A stretch of 53,630 nucleotides of DNA from Planctomycetes bacterium ADurb.Bin069 (lineage in GTDB: Bacteria; Planctomycetota; UBA8108; UBA8890; UBA8898), in assembly GCA_002070955.1 (NCBI GenBank), contig MWEK01000030.1:1-53630 (forward strand), in the 5' to 3' direction. This document shows positions 9,284 to 17,877 of the stretch, one piece after another. The translations under genes were made by a program, and so were the position numbers. Numbering within the stretch: the first letter of the stretch is position 1; each line of letters opens with the position of its first letter. The notes beneath the pieces are model-generated. The model worked only from the letters and a program-made list of their open reading frames with translations, searched no databases and had not been told where the DNA came from.

Positions 9284-11092
9284 TTACCGGCACGCGTCGC
9301 CCGCCGCACACCCCAGATCGAGGCCGTAGACGTCCGGCGTCGGATCCGGTCCGGCCACGTAGGGGCCGGGCGCCGGCGGCGGCGAACCGAACTTGAACAG
9401 AAACCGCAGGGTCTTCACCGTATCCGCAAGATCGATCACGCCGTCATCGTTGGAATCGCACGCGTCCAGGCAAGGGGGATGATACACGCCCAGGAACACA
9501 TAGCTCATGGTCGCCGCGGGATCCGCGATGTCCACTTCGCCGTCGAAGTTGCAGTCGCCGCGCTTGAAGGCCGGCACCGCCGCCACGCACACCTCGCCGG
9601 CGTGCAGGTTGGCGGGCACGGACTCGTTGAAGATCGCCGCGCGGTTGTTGATCGGCACGCTGCCCGCGCCCGACGCGCCGTTGCAGAATCCGATGGGAAG
9701 GCATTCGCCGCAGAGGATGTTCGCGCCGGCGCAGAACTTAATGCGGGCCACCAGGAGCGGCTCCTCGGTGGACGGGAGCATCCGGTCGACGGACACGGGC
9801 GGCGTCGAGTCGACCAGAATACCGATGATCAGCTCGCCGTTCGCCGCATGGTGATGCACGAACTCGGCGTTGACCGCGGCCGTGGCGCTGCCGTCCAGGT
9901 TCATCCCTTCGACGGTCAGGCGCTTGTCGTAGCAGGACGCGATCGAGAGGCCCTGAATCGGCCTGGTCTTCGACGTGTAGTAGTATCCGATCTCGGCGCA
10001 GCCGCCGGGGCTGATCTTCCGCGCGTCGAGATTGACGTAGAAGTCGACGTCGGATTCCTGGACAACCGTCCCGCGTCGGAACGTGACGGATCCGTTCACC
10101 AAGACCGGGAATTCGCTCAGCCCGCCCTGGACCAGGATGTTCTGGAGCTTGGGCGTGCCGAAGACGTTGTCGACGAGGCGCAGGGCGATCGTCGCCGAAC
10201 CGCCGACCGGCAGCGCCGCGCCGGTGTACCTGAAGTTGTAGTTGGCCAGGTGCATCGCGTGCCCCGTGGCGGGAATCGTCTGGCCGCCGTAGGGCGGGTC
10301 GAAATCGAGGACGACGCCGATGGTGCCGCCCTGCCCCGGGTACAGCACGGAGTGCACGAATTCCGCGCCGGCGGCCTGTGTGGCCGTGCCCTGCAGGGTA
10401 ATGCTGTCCAGCGCCGCGCCCGCGTCGTGGGCGAGGGCGATGATGAAGCCCTCGACGGGCTCGGTGTTCTCCGTCATGATCCTGACGGATCCGGAGGTCG
10501 CATCCAGGGGGAGCACCGTCGCCTCCACAAGCATCGTCTGCGGAGCGCACACGGGGGTCCGCATGGCGCCGTTCGTCAGCACGAGGCCTTCCTCCCTGCT
10601 CTTGCTCTCGCCGCCGATGACGATCAGGTTGAGAAGCGGCGGCCGACCCAAAACGTTGTCGGCGAAGGTGAGGGGAACATCCTCGGGAGCATCGCCGCAG
10701 GCCCGCGCCCGCGCCCCGATCAGCGCGACCTGCTGCGTGCCGGCCGGGATGGTCTGACCCGCGAAGGGCGAGTCGACATCGAGAACGACGCCCAGCGTGA
10801 AGCCGCCGGCGTAGATCTCCTTGACGACGAGCTCCGCGCCGTAGACCTTTCCGAGGCGGTCGGCCTCATCGATGGCCGTGACCTCGATTTTCCCGCCGTC
10901 GAAAGTGACCGCGGTGACGAAACCCTCGACCGGATCGGCCGAGGTGATGCTGAGCGGGATCACGCCCTCGCGGGCCGCGCCGTCGCCGCCCCGTCCGAGC
11001 GACATGGCGTACTCGGCGCCGCCGGCGGGCAGCGCCGCCATAAACAAGGCGACCGCCGCACACCCCACAACACTCCAAATCATCCGCTTCAT
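9284..11092 (-). CDS. Secreted protein with three copies of the same ~140-aa module, dockerin repeat and Pro/Cys tail
   Basis: The product has 602 residues. ATG at 11092 follows AGGAGGAA by a few bases; the open frame upstream is not coding. A signal peptide covers residues 1-26. Three repeats of the module seen in the next gene occupy about 28-162, 188-323 and 348-500. Shared marks are [VI]EGF or QGLS near the start, G[IV][VL]xDxxPP in the middle and LGxPPLLNLIVxGG at the end of the first two. A dockerin-like pair (DCNFDGEVD, DSNDDGVID) covers 507-568, followed by a tail with GPDPTPD and Cys. The third module carries additional Cys (454-470). Two promoters lie upstream. Function is unknown; it is probably a cell-surface or extracellular protein. 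Confidence 0.8.
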   Translation of the reverse strand: MKRMIWSVVGCAAVALFMAALPAGGAEYAMSLGRGGDGAAREGVIPLSITSADPVEGFVTAVTFDGGKIEVTAIDEADRLGKVYGAELVVKEIYAGGFTLGVVLDVDSPFAGQTIPAGTQQVALIGARARACGDAPEDVPLTFADNVLGRPPLLNLIVIGGESKSREEGLVLTNGAMRTPVCAPQTMLVEATVLPLDATSGSVRIMTENTEPVEGFIIALAHDAGAALDSITLQGTATQAAGAEFVHSVLYPGQGGTIGVVLDFDPPYGGQTIPATGHAMHLANYNFRYTGAALPVGGSATIALRLVDNVFGTPKLQNILVQGGLSEFPVLVNGSVTFRRGTVVQESDVDFYVNLDARKISPGGCAEIGYYYTSKTRPIQGLSIASCYDKRLTVEGMNLDGSATAAVNAEFVHHHAANGELIIGILVDSTPPVSVDRMLPSTEEPLLVARIKFCAGANILCGECLPIGFCNGASGAGSVPINNRAAIFNESVPANLHAGEVCVAAVPAFKRGDCNFDGEVDIADPAATMSYVFLGVYHPPCLDACDSNDDGVIDLADTVKTLRFLFKFGSPPPAPGPYVAGPDPTPDVYGLDLGCAAGDACR

Positions 11093-11242
11093 GCTTTCCT
11101 CCTGCGTAGAGCAACACTCACAGGTTTTCTGCACACAATTGCTCACAGTGCCGTCAAGCACATAGGCTCGTGTACGCGGCGCGGCTCCCTCCCTGCTGCT
11201 GCACAAGCCACGTTGCTTATTTCAGAGATCACATAAACTGAG

Positions 11243-11271
11243 ATTATACCTGCGGAGGATTGTCGAGTCAA
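11243..11271 (-). promoter_or_regulatory. Consensus sigma70-type promoter (proximal) for the 11092/9214 gene pair
   Basis: On the minus strand TTGACT (11271-11266), a 17-bp spacer and a perfect TATAAT (11248-11243) are present. Transcription would start near 11236, leaving a leader of about 145 nt before the ATG at 11092. Confidence 0.8.
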
Positions 11272-11585
11272 TCTTGGATGTCCTAAGCTCGCAGTACGCA
11301 ACGACGATATGTCCGCTCGGTCCGCGCATCCCCGACCGCCCGCGCGCCGCCGGCCGTAACTCCATATGCAGCCCTCGGTCCGGCGCGACATGTCGGCAGT
11401 CTCCCGTGACCGGGAGCATCACCACCGGGGACAACGCTTCTCCGGAAGTCCATTTCCCGCGCCCGAAACAAGAGGCGATTATACGCTTCCGCCCCGTGGA
11501 ATGCAAGTCCGCAAGACGGTTTGCGGCGATGGGGCCCGCGTGCTCGGGCCGCCGCGGCGCGGCTGCGTAAGCGAGGGCCGGACCG
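11272..11585 (-). other. Non-coding stretch between PPIase gene and surface-protein operon; small hairpins and leader of distal promoter
   Basis: No convincing gene was found; a 56-codon frame at 11283-11453 has no homology I recognise. After the PPIase stop there are two 6-bp hairpins (11509-11526 and 11533-11550), neither followed by a T-run. A 6-bp hairpin with a TGAC loop lies at 11401-11416, inside the leader of the distal promoter. No known riboswitch core was recognised. Confidence 0.4.
11478..11506 (-). promoter_or_regulatory. Second, distal sigma70-type promoter upstream of the surface-protein operon
   Basis: On the minus strand TTGCAT (11506-11501), a 17-bp spacer and TATAAT (11483-11478) are present. 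Transcription would start near 11472 and read through the proximal promoter into the gene at 11092, producing a leader of about 380 nt, or it could make a separate small RNA. Confidence 0.65.
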
Positions 11586-12491
11586 CTACTTGACGATCGT
11601 CGCCGCCTTTCGGAGGGCCTCGATATAGTCGTAACGCTCCTTGGCGCTCGGCTTCTCCTCGACGAGGATCTTCCGGAGCTCATCCTTCACCGCCTCGAGC
11701 GGCGTTGTCTTCTTCCCGAGAAGTTGGATGATGTGAAATCCGCGGGGAGACTTCACGATGCCGCTCAGGGGGCTCTGCTCCGTCAGGGCGTTCACCGCGG
11801 CATCGAACTCGGCGCCGTACATGCCGGCGCGGTACTTGGCGATGCGCCCTCCCATCTTCTTGCTGTGCGTGTCGTCGGAGTACAGGTTGGCCATCTCGGC
11901 GAAATCGACGCCGTCTCGGACCTCCCGCAGGATACGCTCGGCCTTCGTGCGCGCGGCGGCCTCGCTCTCGGGATCGGGCGTCTGGCTCTGGGCGCGGGCG
12001 GCGACGAGCACGTGTCGCAGGTCGTAGCTGACCCCGTCCTTGCCGTAGTCGGCCTCGAAGCGCTCCCGCACCTTCTGATCGTCGACGACGCGCGATTGGA
12101 TCACACAGCGCTCAAGCAGCAGCTCGAACCGCACCGATGGCGCGCGCTGCGCCCGGTACTCGTCGATCGTCATGCCGCGCTGGGCGAGCTGCTCCTTCAG
12201 CTTCGCCGTCTCGCCCTTGAAAAAACCCTCGACCTGGCGCTGGATCTCCTCGTCGACCTTCTGCGCCGTCTCCTCCGCCGTCACGGCGATCCCCAGCTCC
12301 TTGCTTTTCTTCTCGACGAGCAGCTCGTCGATGAAGTGCTGCAGCCGGTCCTTGCCGACCAGTCGCAGAAGATAGTCTTTGTAAGCATCGAGCGTGACGT
12401 CCTGACCGTCGACTCGCGCGATGACGCCTTCCGGCAGCGCGGCCTCGCCGCCGCACAGCGCCAGACACACTATCCAGCCGGCTATCGCCAT
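11586..12491 (-). CDS. Parvulin-type peptidyl-prolyl cis-trans isomerase (SurA/PrsA-like), exported
   Basis: The product has 301 residues. ATG at 12491 is chosen because GGGAGG lies 5 nt upstream and a signal-like N-terminus (residues 1-18) follows; the longer open frame overlaps rplQ. Residues 20-150 form a helical SurA-N-like chaperone region. Residues 155-262 form the rotamase domain with the family's RHVLV strand, ADLY/ANLYSDD and GGRIAKY blocks, and the terminal SPRGFHIIQLL strand. Parvulins of this type fold proteins in the periplasm or at the membrane surface. It lies 83 bp after rplQ as the last gene of the ribosomal block, with hairpins but no clear terminator downstream. Confidence 0.88.
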   Translation of the reverse strand: MAIAGWIVCLALCGGEAALPEGVIARVDGQDVTLDAYKDYLLRLVGKDRLQHFIDELLVEKKSKELGIAVTAEETAQKVDEEIQRQVEGFFKGETAKLKEQLAQRGMTIDEYRAQRAPSVRFELLLERCVIQSRVVDDQKVRERFEADYGKDGVSYDLRHVLVAARAQSQTPDPESEAAARTKAERILREVRDGVDFAEMANLYSDDTHSKKMGGRIAKYRAGMYGAEFDAAVNALTEQSPLSGIVKSPRGFHIIQLLGKKTTPLEAVKDELRKILVEEKPSAKERYDYIEALRKAATIVK

Positions 12492-12574
12492 GTCAACCTC
12501 CCTCGTTCCTCGCCGGGACCCGCCCGCGGGAACGAACACGCGCGCGCCGGTGCCGCCGCGGCGCCGGTCCGCGC

Positions 12575-12976
12575 TTACGTCTTGGGCGCCTTGGCGGACG
12601 GTTCGCCCTTCGGGACGAACCCGAACAGCACCTGCGTGGCGTTGTCGCCGATCCGGCGCGCCGACAGCTTGATGATGCGTGTGTAGCCGCCGGGGCGCTC
12701 CTTGAACGCGGGGCCTATCTCGCCGAACAGTTTCTGGATACTGCCCTTGTCGCCCAGACGCGCGGCGGCGACCCGCCGCCGGTGCACGCTGTCGTCCTTC
12801 GCCAACGTGATCAGCCGCTCCGCAAAGGGGCGGCAGAACTTGGCCTTCTCCCGCGTCGTCACGATATAACCGCGCCCTCCGAAGGAGCGGAAGAGGCTGA
12901 TGGTCATGCTCCGCCGGAGCGCCCGGCGGTGGCTGGCGCTGCGGCCCAGCCGTTTGGTTCGATCCCGATGTCTCAT
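12575..12976 (-). CDS. rplQ: Ribosomal protein L17
   Basis: This 133-residue protein is a normal-length bacterial L17. It opens MRHRDRTKRLGR and keeps the HRRALRRS block and the RPFAERLITLAK block of the family. L17 sits near the polypeptide exit tunnel of the 50S subunit. Its ATG overlaps the rpoA TGA by 4 bp (ATGA at 12973-12976), so translation is likely coupled to rpoA; the longer upstream frame is inside rpoA. It has a short Pro/Lys-rich C-terminal tail. Confidence 0.97.
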   Translation of the reverse strand: MRHRDRTKRLGRSASHRRALRRSMTISLFRSFGGRGYIVTTREKAKFCRPFAERLITLAKDDSVHRRRVAAARLGDKGSIQKLFGEIGPAFKERPGGYTRIIKLSARRIGDNATQVLFGFVPKGEPSAKAPKT

Positions 12977-13995
12977 GCTTCCACCCTGTCCGCCGGCGCA
13001 GGGGACTGCATGCCCAGCGTGAGCCCCCACTCATCGAGTCGGCGCTTGATCTCGCTTAGCGTCGTACGCCCCAGGTTCTCCACCTTCAACAGCTCCGCCT
13101 CCGTCATCCTCACGAGATCCCCCACCAGCGCGATGCCCTTGGCTTCCAAGCAATTGCGCGCCCGGACCGTCAGGTTGAGCTCCACGACACGCTGCCCGAA
13201 CTTCCGTTGCAGTTCGGCGTCGGCCTCCGGCAGTTCGCCGGGTTCGCCGGCGGCGGCGAGCCCCGTCGCCTCGGCCTGGGCCAGATGCCCGATCGTGTCG
13301 TACTGGACGAAGGCATTCAGGTGCTTCCTAAGGATCTTGGCGGCCTCCACGAGCACCATTTCCGGCGTCACGACGCCGTTCGTCCACACCTCGAGCACCA
13401 GGCGGTCGTAGTTGGTCCGCTGGCCCACGCGGGTCGCCTCGATCCCGCACCGCACCCGCAGCACGGGAGAGAAGCACGCATCGAGGTGGATCAGCCCGAT
13501 TTCGTGCTGTCCCTTGGCCAACTCCTCGGCCGTGACGTAGCCGCGCCCCTTGCGCGCCCACAGCGTCAGCGCGAACGGGCGGTCCTCGGTCAGCGTGGCG
13601 ATCACAAGATCTTTGTTCTGGATCTCCACGGTCGCGGGGCACTGGATATCCCCCGCCGTGATCGCCCCGGCCTTATGCTTTTCGATCTTGAGCAGCGCCT
13701 CCTTGCCCTCGTGGATGAGGACTCGGACCTTCTTCAGGCGCAGCACGATGTCGGTCACGTCCTCGAACACGCCGGGGATTCCCGTGAACTCGTGGGGGAC
13801 GTTCTCGATCTTCACCGCGCACAGCGCCGATCCCTCCAGCGCCGACAAGAGCACCCGGCGCAGGCTGTTGCCCACCGTCGCGCCGAATCCGTGCTCGAAG
13901 GGCTCTATGATGAACTTCCCGTACTCGCGCGTCTTGCTGTCCTCATCGATCACCACCGTGCCGGGAAGCTCAAAGTCACGCCACCTGACTCGCAT
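12973..13995 (-). CDS. rpoA: RNA polymerase alpha subunit
   Basis: The product has 340 residues. The N-terminal assembly domain (about 1-230) contains the GNSLRRVLLSALEGSA helix used for alpha dimerisation. The C-terminal DNA-binding domain (about 262-325) contains VRARNCLEAKGI, so the arginine equivalent to E. coli R265, which contacts UP elements, is present. The usual upstream neighbour rpsD (S4) is missing: rpoA starts 55 bp after rpsK. Its stop overlaps the rplQ start. It is core transcription machinery and normal in length. Confidence 0.98.
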   Translation of the reverse strand: MRVRWRDFELPGTVVIDEDSKTREYGKFIIEPFEHGFGATVGNSLRRVLLSALEGSALCAVKIENVPHEFTGIPGVFEDVTDIVLRLKKVRVLIHEGKEALLKIEKHKAGAITAGDIQCPATVEIQNKDLVIATLTEDRPFALTLWARKGRGYVTAEELAKGQHEIGLIHLDACFSPVLRVRCGIEATRVGQRTNYDRLVLEVWTNGVVTPEMVLVEAAKILRKHLNAFVQYDTIGHLAQAEATGLAAAGEPGELPEADAELQRKFGQRVVELNLTVRARNCLEAKGIALVGDLVRMTEAELLKVENLGRTTLSEIKRRLDEWGLTLGMQSPAPADRVEA

Positions 13996-14050
13996 CCGTC
14001 ATCTCCTCAGCTCACGACCTTCGTTGCAACGCACCTCGCGCCCGGCCGCG

Positions 14051-14494
14051 CTACACGCGGCGGCGCTTCTTGGGACGACAGCCGTTGTGCGGCAGCGGAG
14101 TCACGTCCTCGATGACCTTGATGTCCACATCCGCCTGCTGGAACGCGCGGATCGCGGATTCCCTTCCCGCGCCAGGGCCCTTCACGCGGATTTCGATCTC
14201 GCGCACGCCCAGCTTCCGCGCCTTCTCGGCCACCTTCTCGGCGGCGCGCTGCGCGGCGAACGGGGTGCTCTTGCGGCTGCCCTTATAGCCGACGGCCCCC
14301 GATGACCCGCATACGAGCGTGTTCCCGTTCCGGTCGGTCAGGGTGATAATCGTGTTGTTGAACGTGGCCTTGATGTGGACGATCGCCTTCGCGATCGTCA
14401 GCTTCTGCTTCTTCTTGCCGCCGGACGCCGGCGGCGGGCCTTCCTGGCCCTGAGGCTCCTGCGCCGGCGGTTCCGACTGCTGCTGTTTCGACAT
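14051..14494 (-). CDS. rpsK: Ribosomal protein S11
   Basis: The 147 residues include a Gln/Pro/Glu-rich N-terminal extension of about 25-30 residues not found in most S11 proteins, followed by the conserved core with [10 protein letters not shown], the [14 protein letters not shown] region and the terminal [12 protein letters not shown] block that contacts 16S rRNA. S11 lies on the 30S platform and contacts mRNA near the exit side. The gene begins 4 bp after the rpsM stop. Confidence 0.97.
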   Translation of the reverse strand: MSKQQQSEPPAQEPQGQEGPPPASGGKKKQKLTIAKAIVHIKATFNNTIITLTDRNGNTLVCGSSGAVGYKGSRKSTPFAAQRAAEKVAEKARKLGVREIEIRVKGPGAGRESAIRAFQQADVDIKVIEDVTPLPHNGCRPKKRRRV

Positions 14495-14498
14495 GGCG

Positions 14499-14882
14499 TT
14501 ACCTCGCTCCCTTCACGCTCTTCTTGCCGGCGACCACCTTGCGCGGCCCCTTTCTGGTCCGGGCGTTGGTGCGGGTGCGCTGGCCCCGCACGGGAAGACT
14601 GCGCCGATGCCTCAAGCCGCGGTAGCAGTTGATCTCCTTCAACCGGCCGATGTGCTGCTGCATCTCGCGCCTGAGCCCGCCCTCGACGACGTACTCGCGC
14701 TCGATCATCGCGGCGATGCGGCTCAATTCGTCCTCGGTGAGGTTCTTGGCGCGCACATCGGGGTTGACGCCGCACTTCTTCACGATCTGGCGGGCGCGAA
14801 AGGGCCCGACGCCGTAGATGCAGCACAGCGAGGCGATGACCTTCTTGTCGTTGGGAATATCGACACCCACCACGCGCGGCAT
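14499..14882 (-). CDS. rpsM: Ribosomal protein S13
   Basis: The 127 residues open [15 protein letters not shown] and include the helix-hairpin-helix [12 protein letters not shown]. The basic C-terminal tail contains the family's [19 protein letters not shown] block, which reaches toward the P-site tRNA and bridges to the 50S subunit. The ATG is at 14882, 13 bp after the rpmJ stop. The order rpmJ-rpsM-rpsK is the usual alpha-operon order. Confidence 0.98.
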   Translation of the reverse strand: MPRVVGVDIPNDKKVIASLCCIYGVGPFRARQIVKKCGVNPDVRAKNLTEDELSRIAAMIEREYVVEGGLRREMQQHIGRLKEINCYRGLRHRRSLPVRGQRTRTNARTRKGPRKVVAGKKSVKGAR

Positions 14883-14895
14883 TCGAGAACCTCCC

Positions 14896-15009
14896 TCACC
14901 CTTGACGCTGCTTGTGCCTGGGATTGCTGCAAATCACGCGCACGACGCCCCGGCGCCGCACGATCTTGCAATGCTCGCACAACCGTTTAACAGAACTCTT
15001 GACCTTCAT
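14896..15009 (-). CDS. rpmJ: Ribosomal protein L36 (zinc-binding form)
   Basis: This is a 37-residue frame from ATG at 15009 to TGA at 14896. The product opens [15 protein letters not shown] and ends [10 protein letters not shown]. The C11-x2-C14, C27 and H32 ligands form the zinc ribbon of the standard L36. It lies between infA and rpsM exactly where L36 is expected, 11 bp after the infA stop. Confidence 0.95.
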   Translation of the reverse strand: MKVKSSVKRLCEHCKIVRRRGVVRVICSNPRHKQRQG

Positions 15010-15020
15010 TGACGCCTCCG

Positions 15021-15236
15021 CTACGAGCGATACACTATTCTTCCTTTGCCGAGATCGTAGGGGGACATCTCCAGCACCACGCGGTCGCCTTTCAGGATGC
15101 GGATGAAATGCATCCGCATCTTCCCCGACACATGCGCCAGCACCGGATGGCCGCTGTCGAGCTCCACCAGGAACTTCGCGTCCGGCAACGCTTCCTTGAC
15201 GGTGCCTTCAACTTGAATCGGCTCTTCCTTCGGCAT
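15021..15236 (-). CDS. infA: Translation initiation factor IF-1
   Basis: The 71 residues form the single OB fold of IF-1, with [31 protein letters not shown] and the terminal [15 protein letters not shown]-1 occupies the 30S A site during initiation. The start at 15236 matches the family N-terminus residue for residue, although it lies inside the 3' end of map (29-bp overlap) and has only a weak Shine-Dalgarno. Translational coupling to map is therefore likely. Confidence 0.97.
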   Translation of the reverse strand: MPKEEPIQVEGTVKEALPDAKFLVELDSGHPVLAHVSGKMRMHFIRILKGDRVVLEMSPYDLGKGRIVYRS

Positions 15237-16065
15237 GGCTTGTCAGGCGCCCACGATTCATAAAAAGCCCTATCTTACCTGAAAAGAGCCCCGTGTCAAT
15301 CGTTTCGTGCCACGGGGTCAGAATCTCGGGTCCGTCGGGCCCCACGGCCACCGTATGCTCGAAATGCGCCGAGAGCTTGCGGTCCGCCGTCACCACCGTC
15401 CACCGGTCGCCGAGTTCCACGACCTCCTCGGCGCCCTCGTTGAGCATGGGTTCGACGGCTAGCACCATGCCCGGACGAAGCAGCAGATCGTTCCTGAGGA
15501 CCTCCTCATCCACGTAGTTCGGCACGTGGGGCGCCTCGTGCAGCTCCGTCCCGATGCCGTGGCCGACGAAGCGTTTGACCACCGAGAATCCCCGGGCGCG
15601 GGCATAGCCCTCCACCGCCGCGGAGATCTCCGAAAGTCTTGCTCCCGGCCACATGTTCGCAATCGCCGCGTCCAGCGCTTCGATGCACGCCGCGCACAGC
15701 GCCCGCGTGCCCGCCGCCGCGGCGCCCACCGGGAAAGTCACGGCGGCGTCGCCGCAGTACCCGCGGCGCCGCACGCCCACGTCGAGGGACACGAGGTCGC
15801 CTTCCGCCACCCGGCGGTCCCGGCGCGGGATGCCATGCACGACCTCCTCGTTGATCGACACGCAACTCGCCGCCGGGAAACCGCGGTAGCCCTTGAAGAG
15901 CGGCTCTCCGCGGCGCTTCTCGATGGCCTTCTCGATGGTCCTGTCGATCTCGTAGGTGCTCACGCCCGGCTTGAGCATTCGCGCCGCCTCCGCGAGCGCC
16001 TCGACGACGATCGATCCCGCGCCGCGCATGCGATCGATTTCGCGCCGGGACCGGAGAGTGACCAT
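15208..16065 (-). CDS. map: Type I methionine aminopeptidase
   Basis: The product has 285 residues. ATG at 16065 is chosen, 7 bp after the secY stop. All metal ligands of the pita-bread fold are present: D95 (SLDVGV), D106 (CGDAAVTF), H169 (GHGIG), E205 (VEPML) and E236 (HFEHT), plus H76 in VVHGIP. It removes N-terminal Met from nascent proteins. The catalytic core ends near residue 250 at PEILT; a further ~35 residues of unconserved sequence overlap the start of infA. The usual neighbour adk is absent between secY and map. Confidence 0.95.
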   Translation of the reverse strand: MVTLRSRREIDRMRGAGSIVVEALAEAARMLKPGVSTYEIDRTIEKAIEKRRGEPLFKGYRGFPAASCVSINEEVVHGIPRRDRRVAEGDLVSLDVGVRRRGYCGDAAVTFPVGAAAAGTRALCAACIEALDAAIANMWPGARLSEISAAVEGYARARGFSVVKRFVGHGIGTELHEAPHVPNYVDEEVLRNDLLLRPGMVLAVEPMLNEGAEEVVELGDRWTVVTADRKLSAHFEHTVAVGPDGPEILTPWHETIDTGLFSGKIGLFMNRGRLTSHAEGRADSS

Positions 16066-16072
16066 TACGCTC

Positions 16073-17428
16073 CTAGTCGCCGCCGCCGCGCACAAAGCCG
16101 TCGTACTGCCGCACGAGCAACTGCGCCTCGACCTTGTCCACGACATCCAGAGCCACGCCCACCACGATCAGCATCGATGTGCCGCCCAGAAGGCTCGCCA
16201 CGGTGTAGTCCACATCCAGGCTTCCGCGCACCAATTCCGGAGTGAGGGCGATCAGCGCCAGGAACACGGCGCCCGCCAGGGTGATGCGGCTCATGATGCG
16301 CTCCAGGTACTCGGCGGTCCTCCGCCCCGGGCGGATGCCGGGGATGAAGCTTCCGTGCTCCTGGATGTTCTTGGCGATCTCGACGGGGTTGTACATGAGC
16401 GTCGTCCAGAAGTACGAGAAGAAAATGATCAAGAGGATATAGGCCACGTGGTACCAGAACGCGCCCGGATTGAAGTACCGTCCCAGCGCGGCGAGCCCTG
16501 TGAAGCCGGCGATCAGCTTGGGCGGCAGCACCACGAGGGCCTGGGCGAAGATGATGGGCATCACGCCCGCCGAGTTCACTCGGAGCGGCATGTAGTGCTT
16601 CGTGCCGCCGTACACCCGCCGGCCCCGCACCGTCCGGGCCTGCTGGATCGGAATGCGGCGCTGGCCCCGGGTGATGAAAACGACCGCCACGACGATCACC
16701 ACGAAGAGCGCGGCCACGCTGAGGGCCCACACCACCTTGAAGGGCCGGTCCTCGCCGGCGTTGGCGATCTCCCGCATGAGGAAGGCGAAGGCCATGGGCA
16801 TGCGCGCGATGATGCCCGCCATGATCAGGACCGAGGCGCCGTTGCCGATGCCGTGTTCGGTGATCTTCTCGCCGAGCCACATCAGGAACACCGCCCCGAG
16901 GATCAGGCACAGGAGCTGCGTCCCTCCCGTGAACGTGTTCCACCAGGGGCTGTCTTGCTCGAGGATCGCGATGCTCGCCTTCTCGCCCTCCCCGAACACG
17001 GTACGCAGAAAAATGACTATGAAGATCCCCTGAACGATCGCGACGAGCACCGTGCCGTACCGCGTGTAGCGGTTAATGGCGCGCCGCCCGCTCTCGCCCT
17101 CCTTTGACAGCGCCTCGAGGCGCGGAATAACCTTGACCAGCAGGCTCATGATGATCGAAGCCGTGATGTACGGCATGATCCCGAGGCTGAAGAACGTCGC
17201 GCTCTCGAGCCTGCCGCCGGTGAGGGCGCTGGTGTACTCGATCCACTGGAGAACTCCGCCGCGGTCCTCCTGGAGGCGCTGTTCGATCTTCTCGACGTCC
17301 ACGTAGGGCAGGAAGACGTGCGAGCCGATGCGGTACACGAAAAGCAGCGCGAACGTTATCAGGATCCTGCGGCGCACGTCGCGGATGCCGACAATGTCGC
17401 GAACGATCTTGACCAGGCGTTCTAGCAT
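16073..17428 (-). CDS. secY: Protein translocase subunit SecY
   Basis: The 451 residues match normal SecY length with about ten hydrophobic helices. Recognisable blocks include RRILITFALLFVYRIGSHV (helix 1), the YITASIIMSLL region (helix 2), GERITEHGIGNG (here GEKITEHGIGNGAS), and NSAGVMPIIFAQAL. SecY is the channel of the SecYEG translocon in the inner membrane. It follows rplO by 3 bp and precedes map by 7 bp, the usual spc-operon position. SecE is encoded upstream at 40443-40901. Confidence 0.97.
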   Translation of the reverse strand: MLERLVKIVRDIVGIRDVRRRILITFALLFVYRIGSHVFLPYVDVEKIEQRLQEDRGGVLQWIEYTSALTGGRLESATFFSLGIMPYITASIIMSLLVKVIPRLEALSKEGESGRRAINRYTRYGTVLVAIVQGIFIVIFLRTVFGEGEKASIAILEQDSPWWNTFTGGTQLLCLILGAVFLMWLGEKITEHGIGNGASVLIMAGIIARMPMAFAFLMREIANAGEDRPFKVVWALSVAALFVVIVVAVVFITRGQRRIPIQQARTVRGRRVYGGTKHYMPLRVNSAGVMPIIFAQALVVLPPKLIAGFTGLAALGRYFNPGAFWYHVAYILLIIFFSYFWTTLMYNPVEIAKNIQEHGSFIPGIRPGRRTAEYLERIMSRITLAGAVFLALIALTPELVRGSLDVDYTVASLLGGTSMLIVVGVALDVVDKVEAQLLVRQYDGFVRGGGD

Positions 17429-17431
17429 CCT

Positions 17432-17875
17432 CTACCCCACCTCGGCCGATCCGCCGGCCTCTATGATCTTCGCCTTCGCCCGCTCCGAGAACCGCACGGC
17501 CCGCACCTGCAGCGCCACCGCGAGCTCCCCGCCGCCGAGCACCTTGAGCTTGCCGTGCCGCGGCGACAGGAAACCCTCCTGCTCCAGGTACGCCAGGTCC
17601 ACCGTCGTGCCGGCGGGAATCGCCGCCAGGTCCCCGACGTTGACGACATCGTACCGGTCCCTGAAGCGCGCGTTGCTGAAGCCCTTCTTAGGCAGGCGCC
17701 GGTAGATCGGCATCTGGCCGCCTTCCGCGAACCACCGCTGCCGCCAACCCGTGCGCGAGCCGCCGCCCTTGTGGCCGCGGCCGCTGGTCTTGCCCAGGCC
17801 CGAGCCGTCGCCGCGGCCGCGCCGGGTCTTACGCGCGCGCTTCCCGGTGATCCGGGACAGTTCCGCCATGTCCAT
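17432..17875 (-). CDS. rplO: Ribosomal protein L15
   Basis: The product has 147 residues. ATG at 17875 is chosen (GGAG 8 nt upstream, inside the 3' end of rpsE); a second ATG two codons later is also possible. The Gly/Arg-rich RGRGDGSGLGKTSGRGHKG segment and the GGQMPIYRRLPKKGF block identify L15. It overlaps nothing but begins 2 bp after the rpsE stop. rpmD (L30), which normally separates rpsE from rplO, is absent. Confidence 0.97.
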   Translation of the reverse strand: MDMAELSRITGKRARKTRRGRGDGSGLGKTSGRGHKGGGSRTGWRQRWFAEGGQMPIYRRLPKKGFSNARFRDRYDVVNVGDLAAIPAGTTVDLAYLEQEGFLSPRHGKLKVLGGGELAVALQVRAVRFSERAKAKIIEAGGSAEVG

Positions 17876-17877
17876 GG

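Noticed and set aside
11283..11453. A 56-codon minus-strand frame downstream of the distal promoter
   Set aside because: No ribosome site of note, Arg/Gly-rich composition and no recognisable motif; more likely part of a leader.
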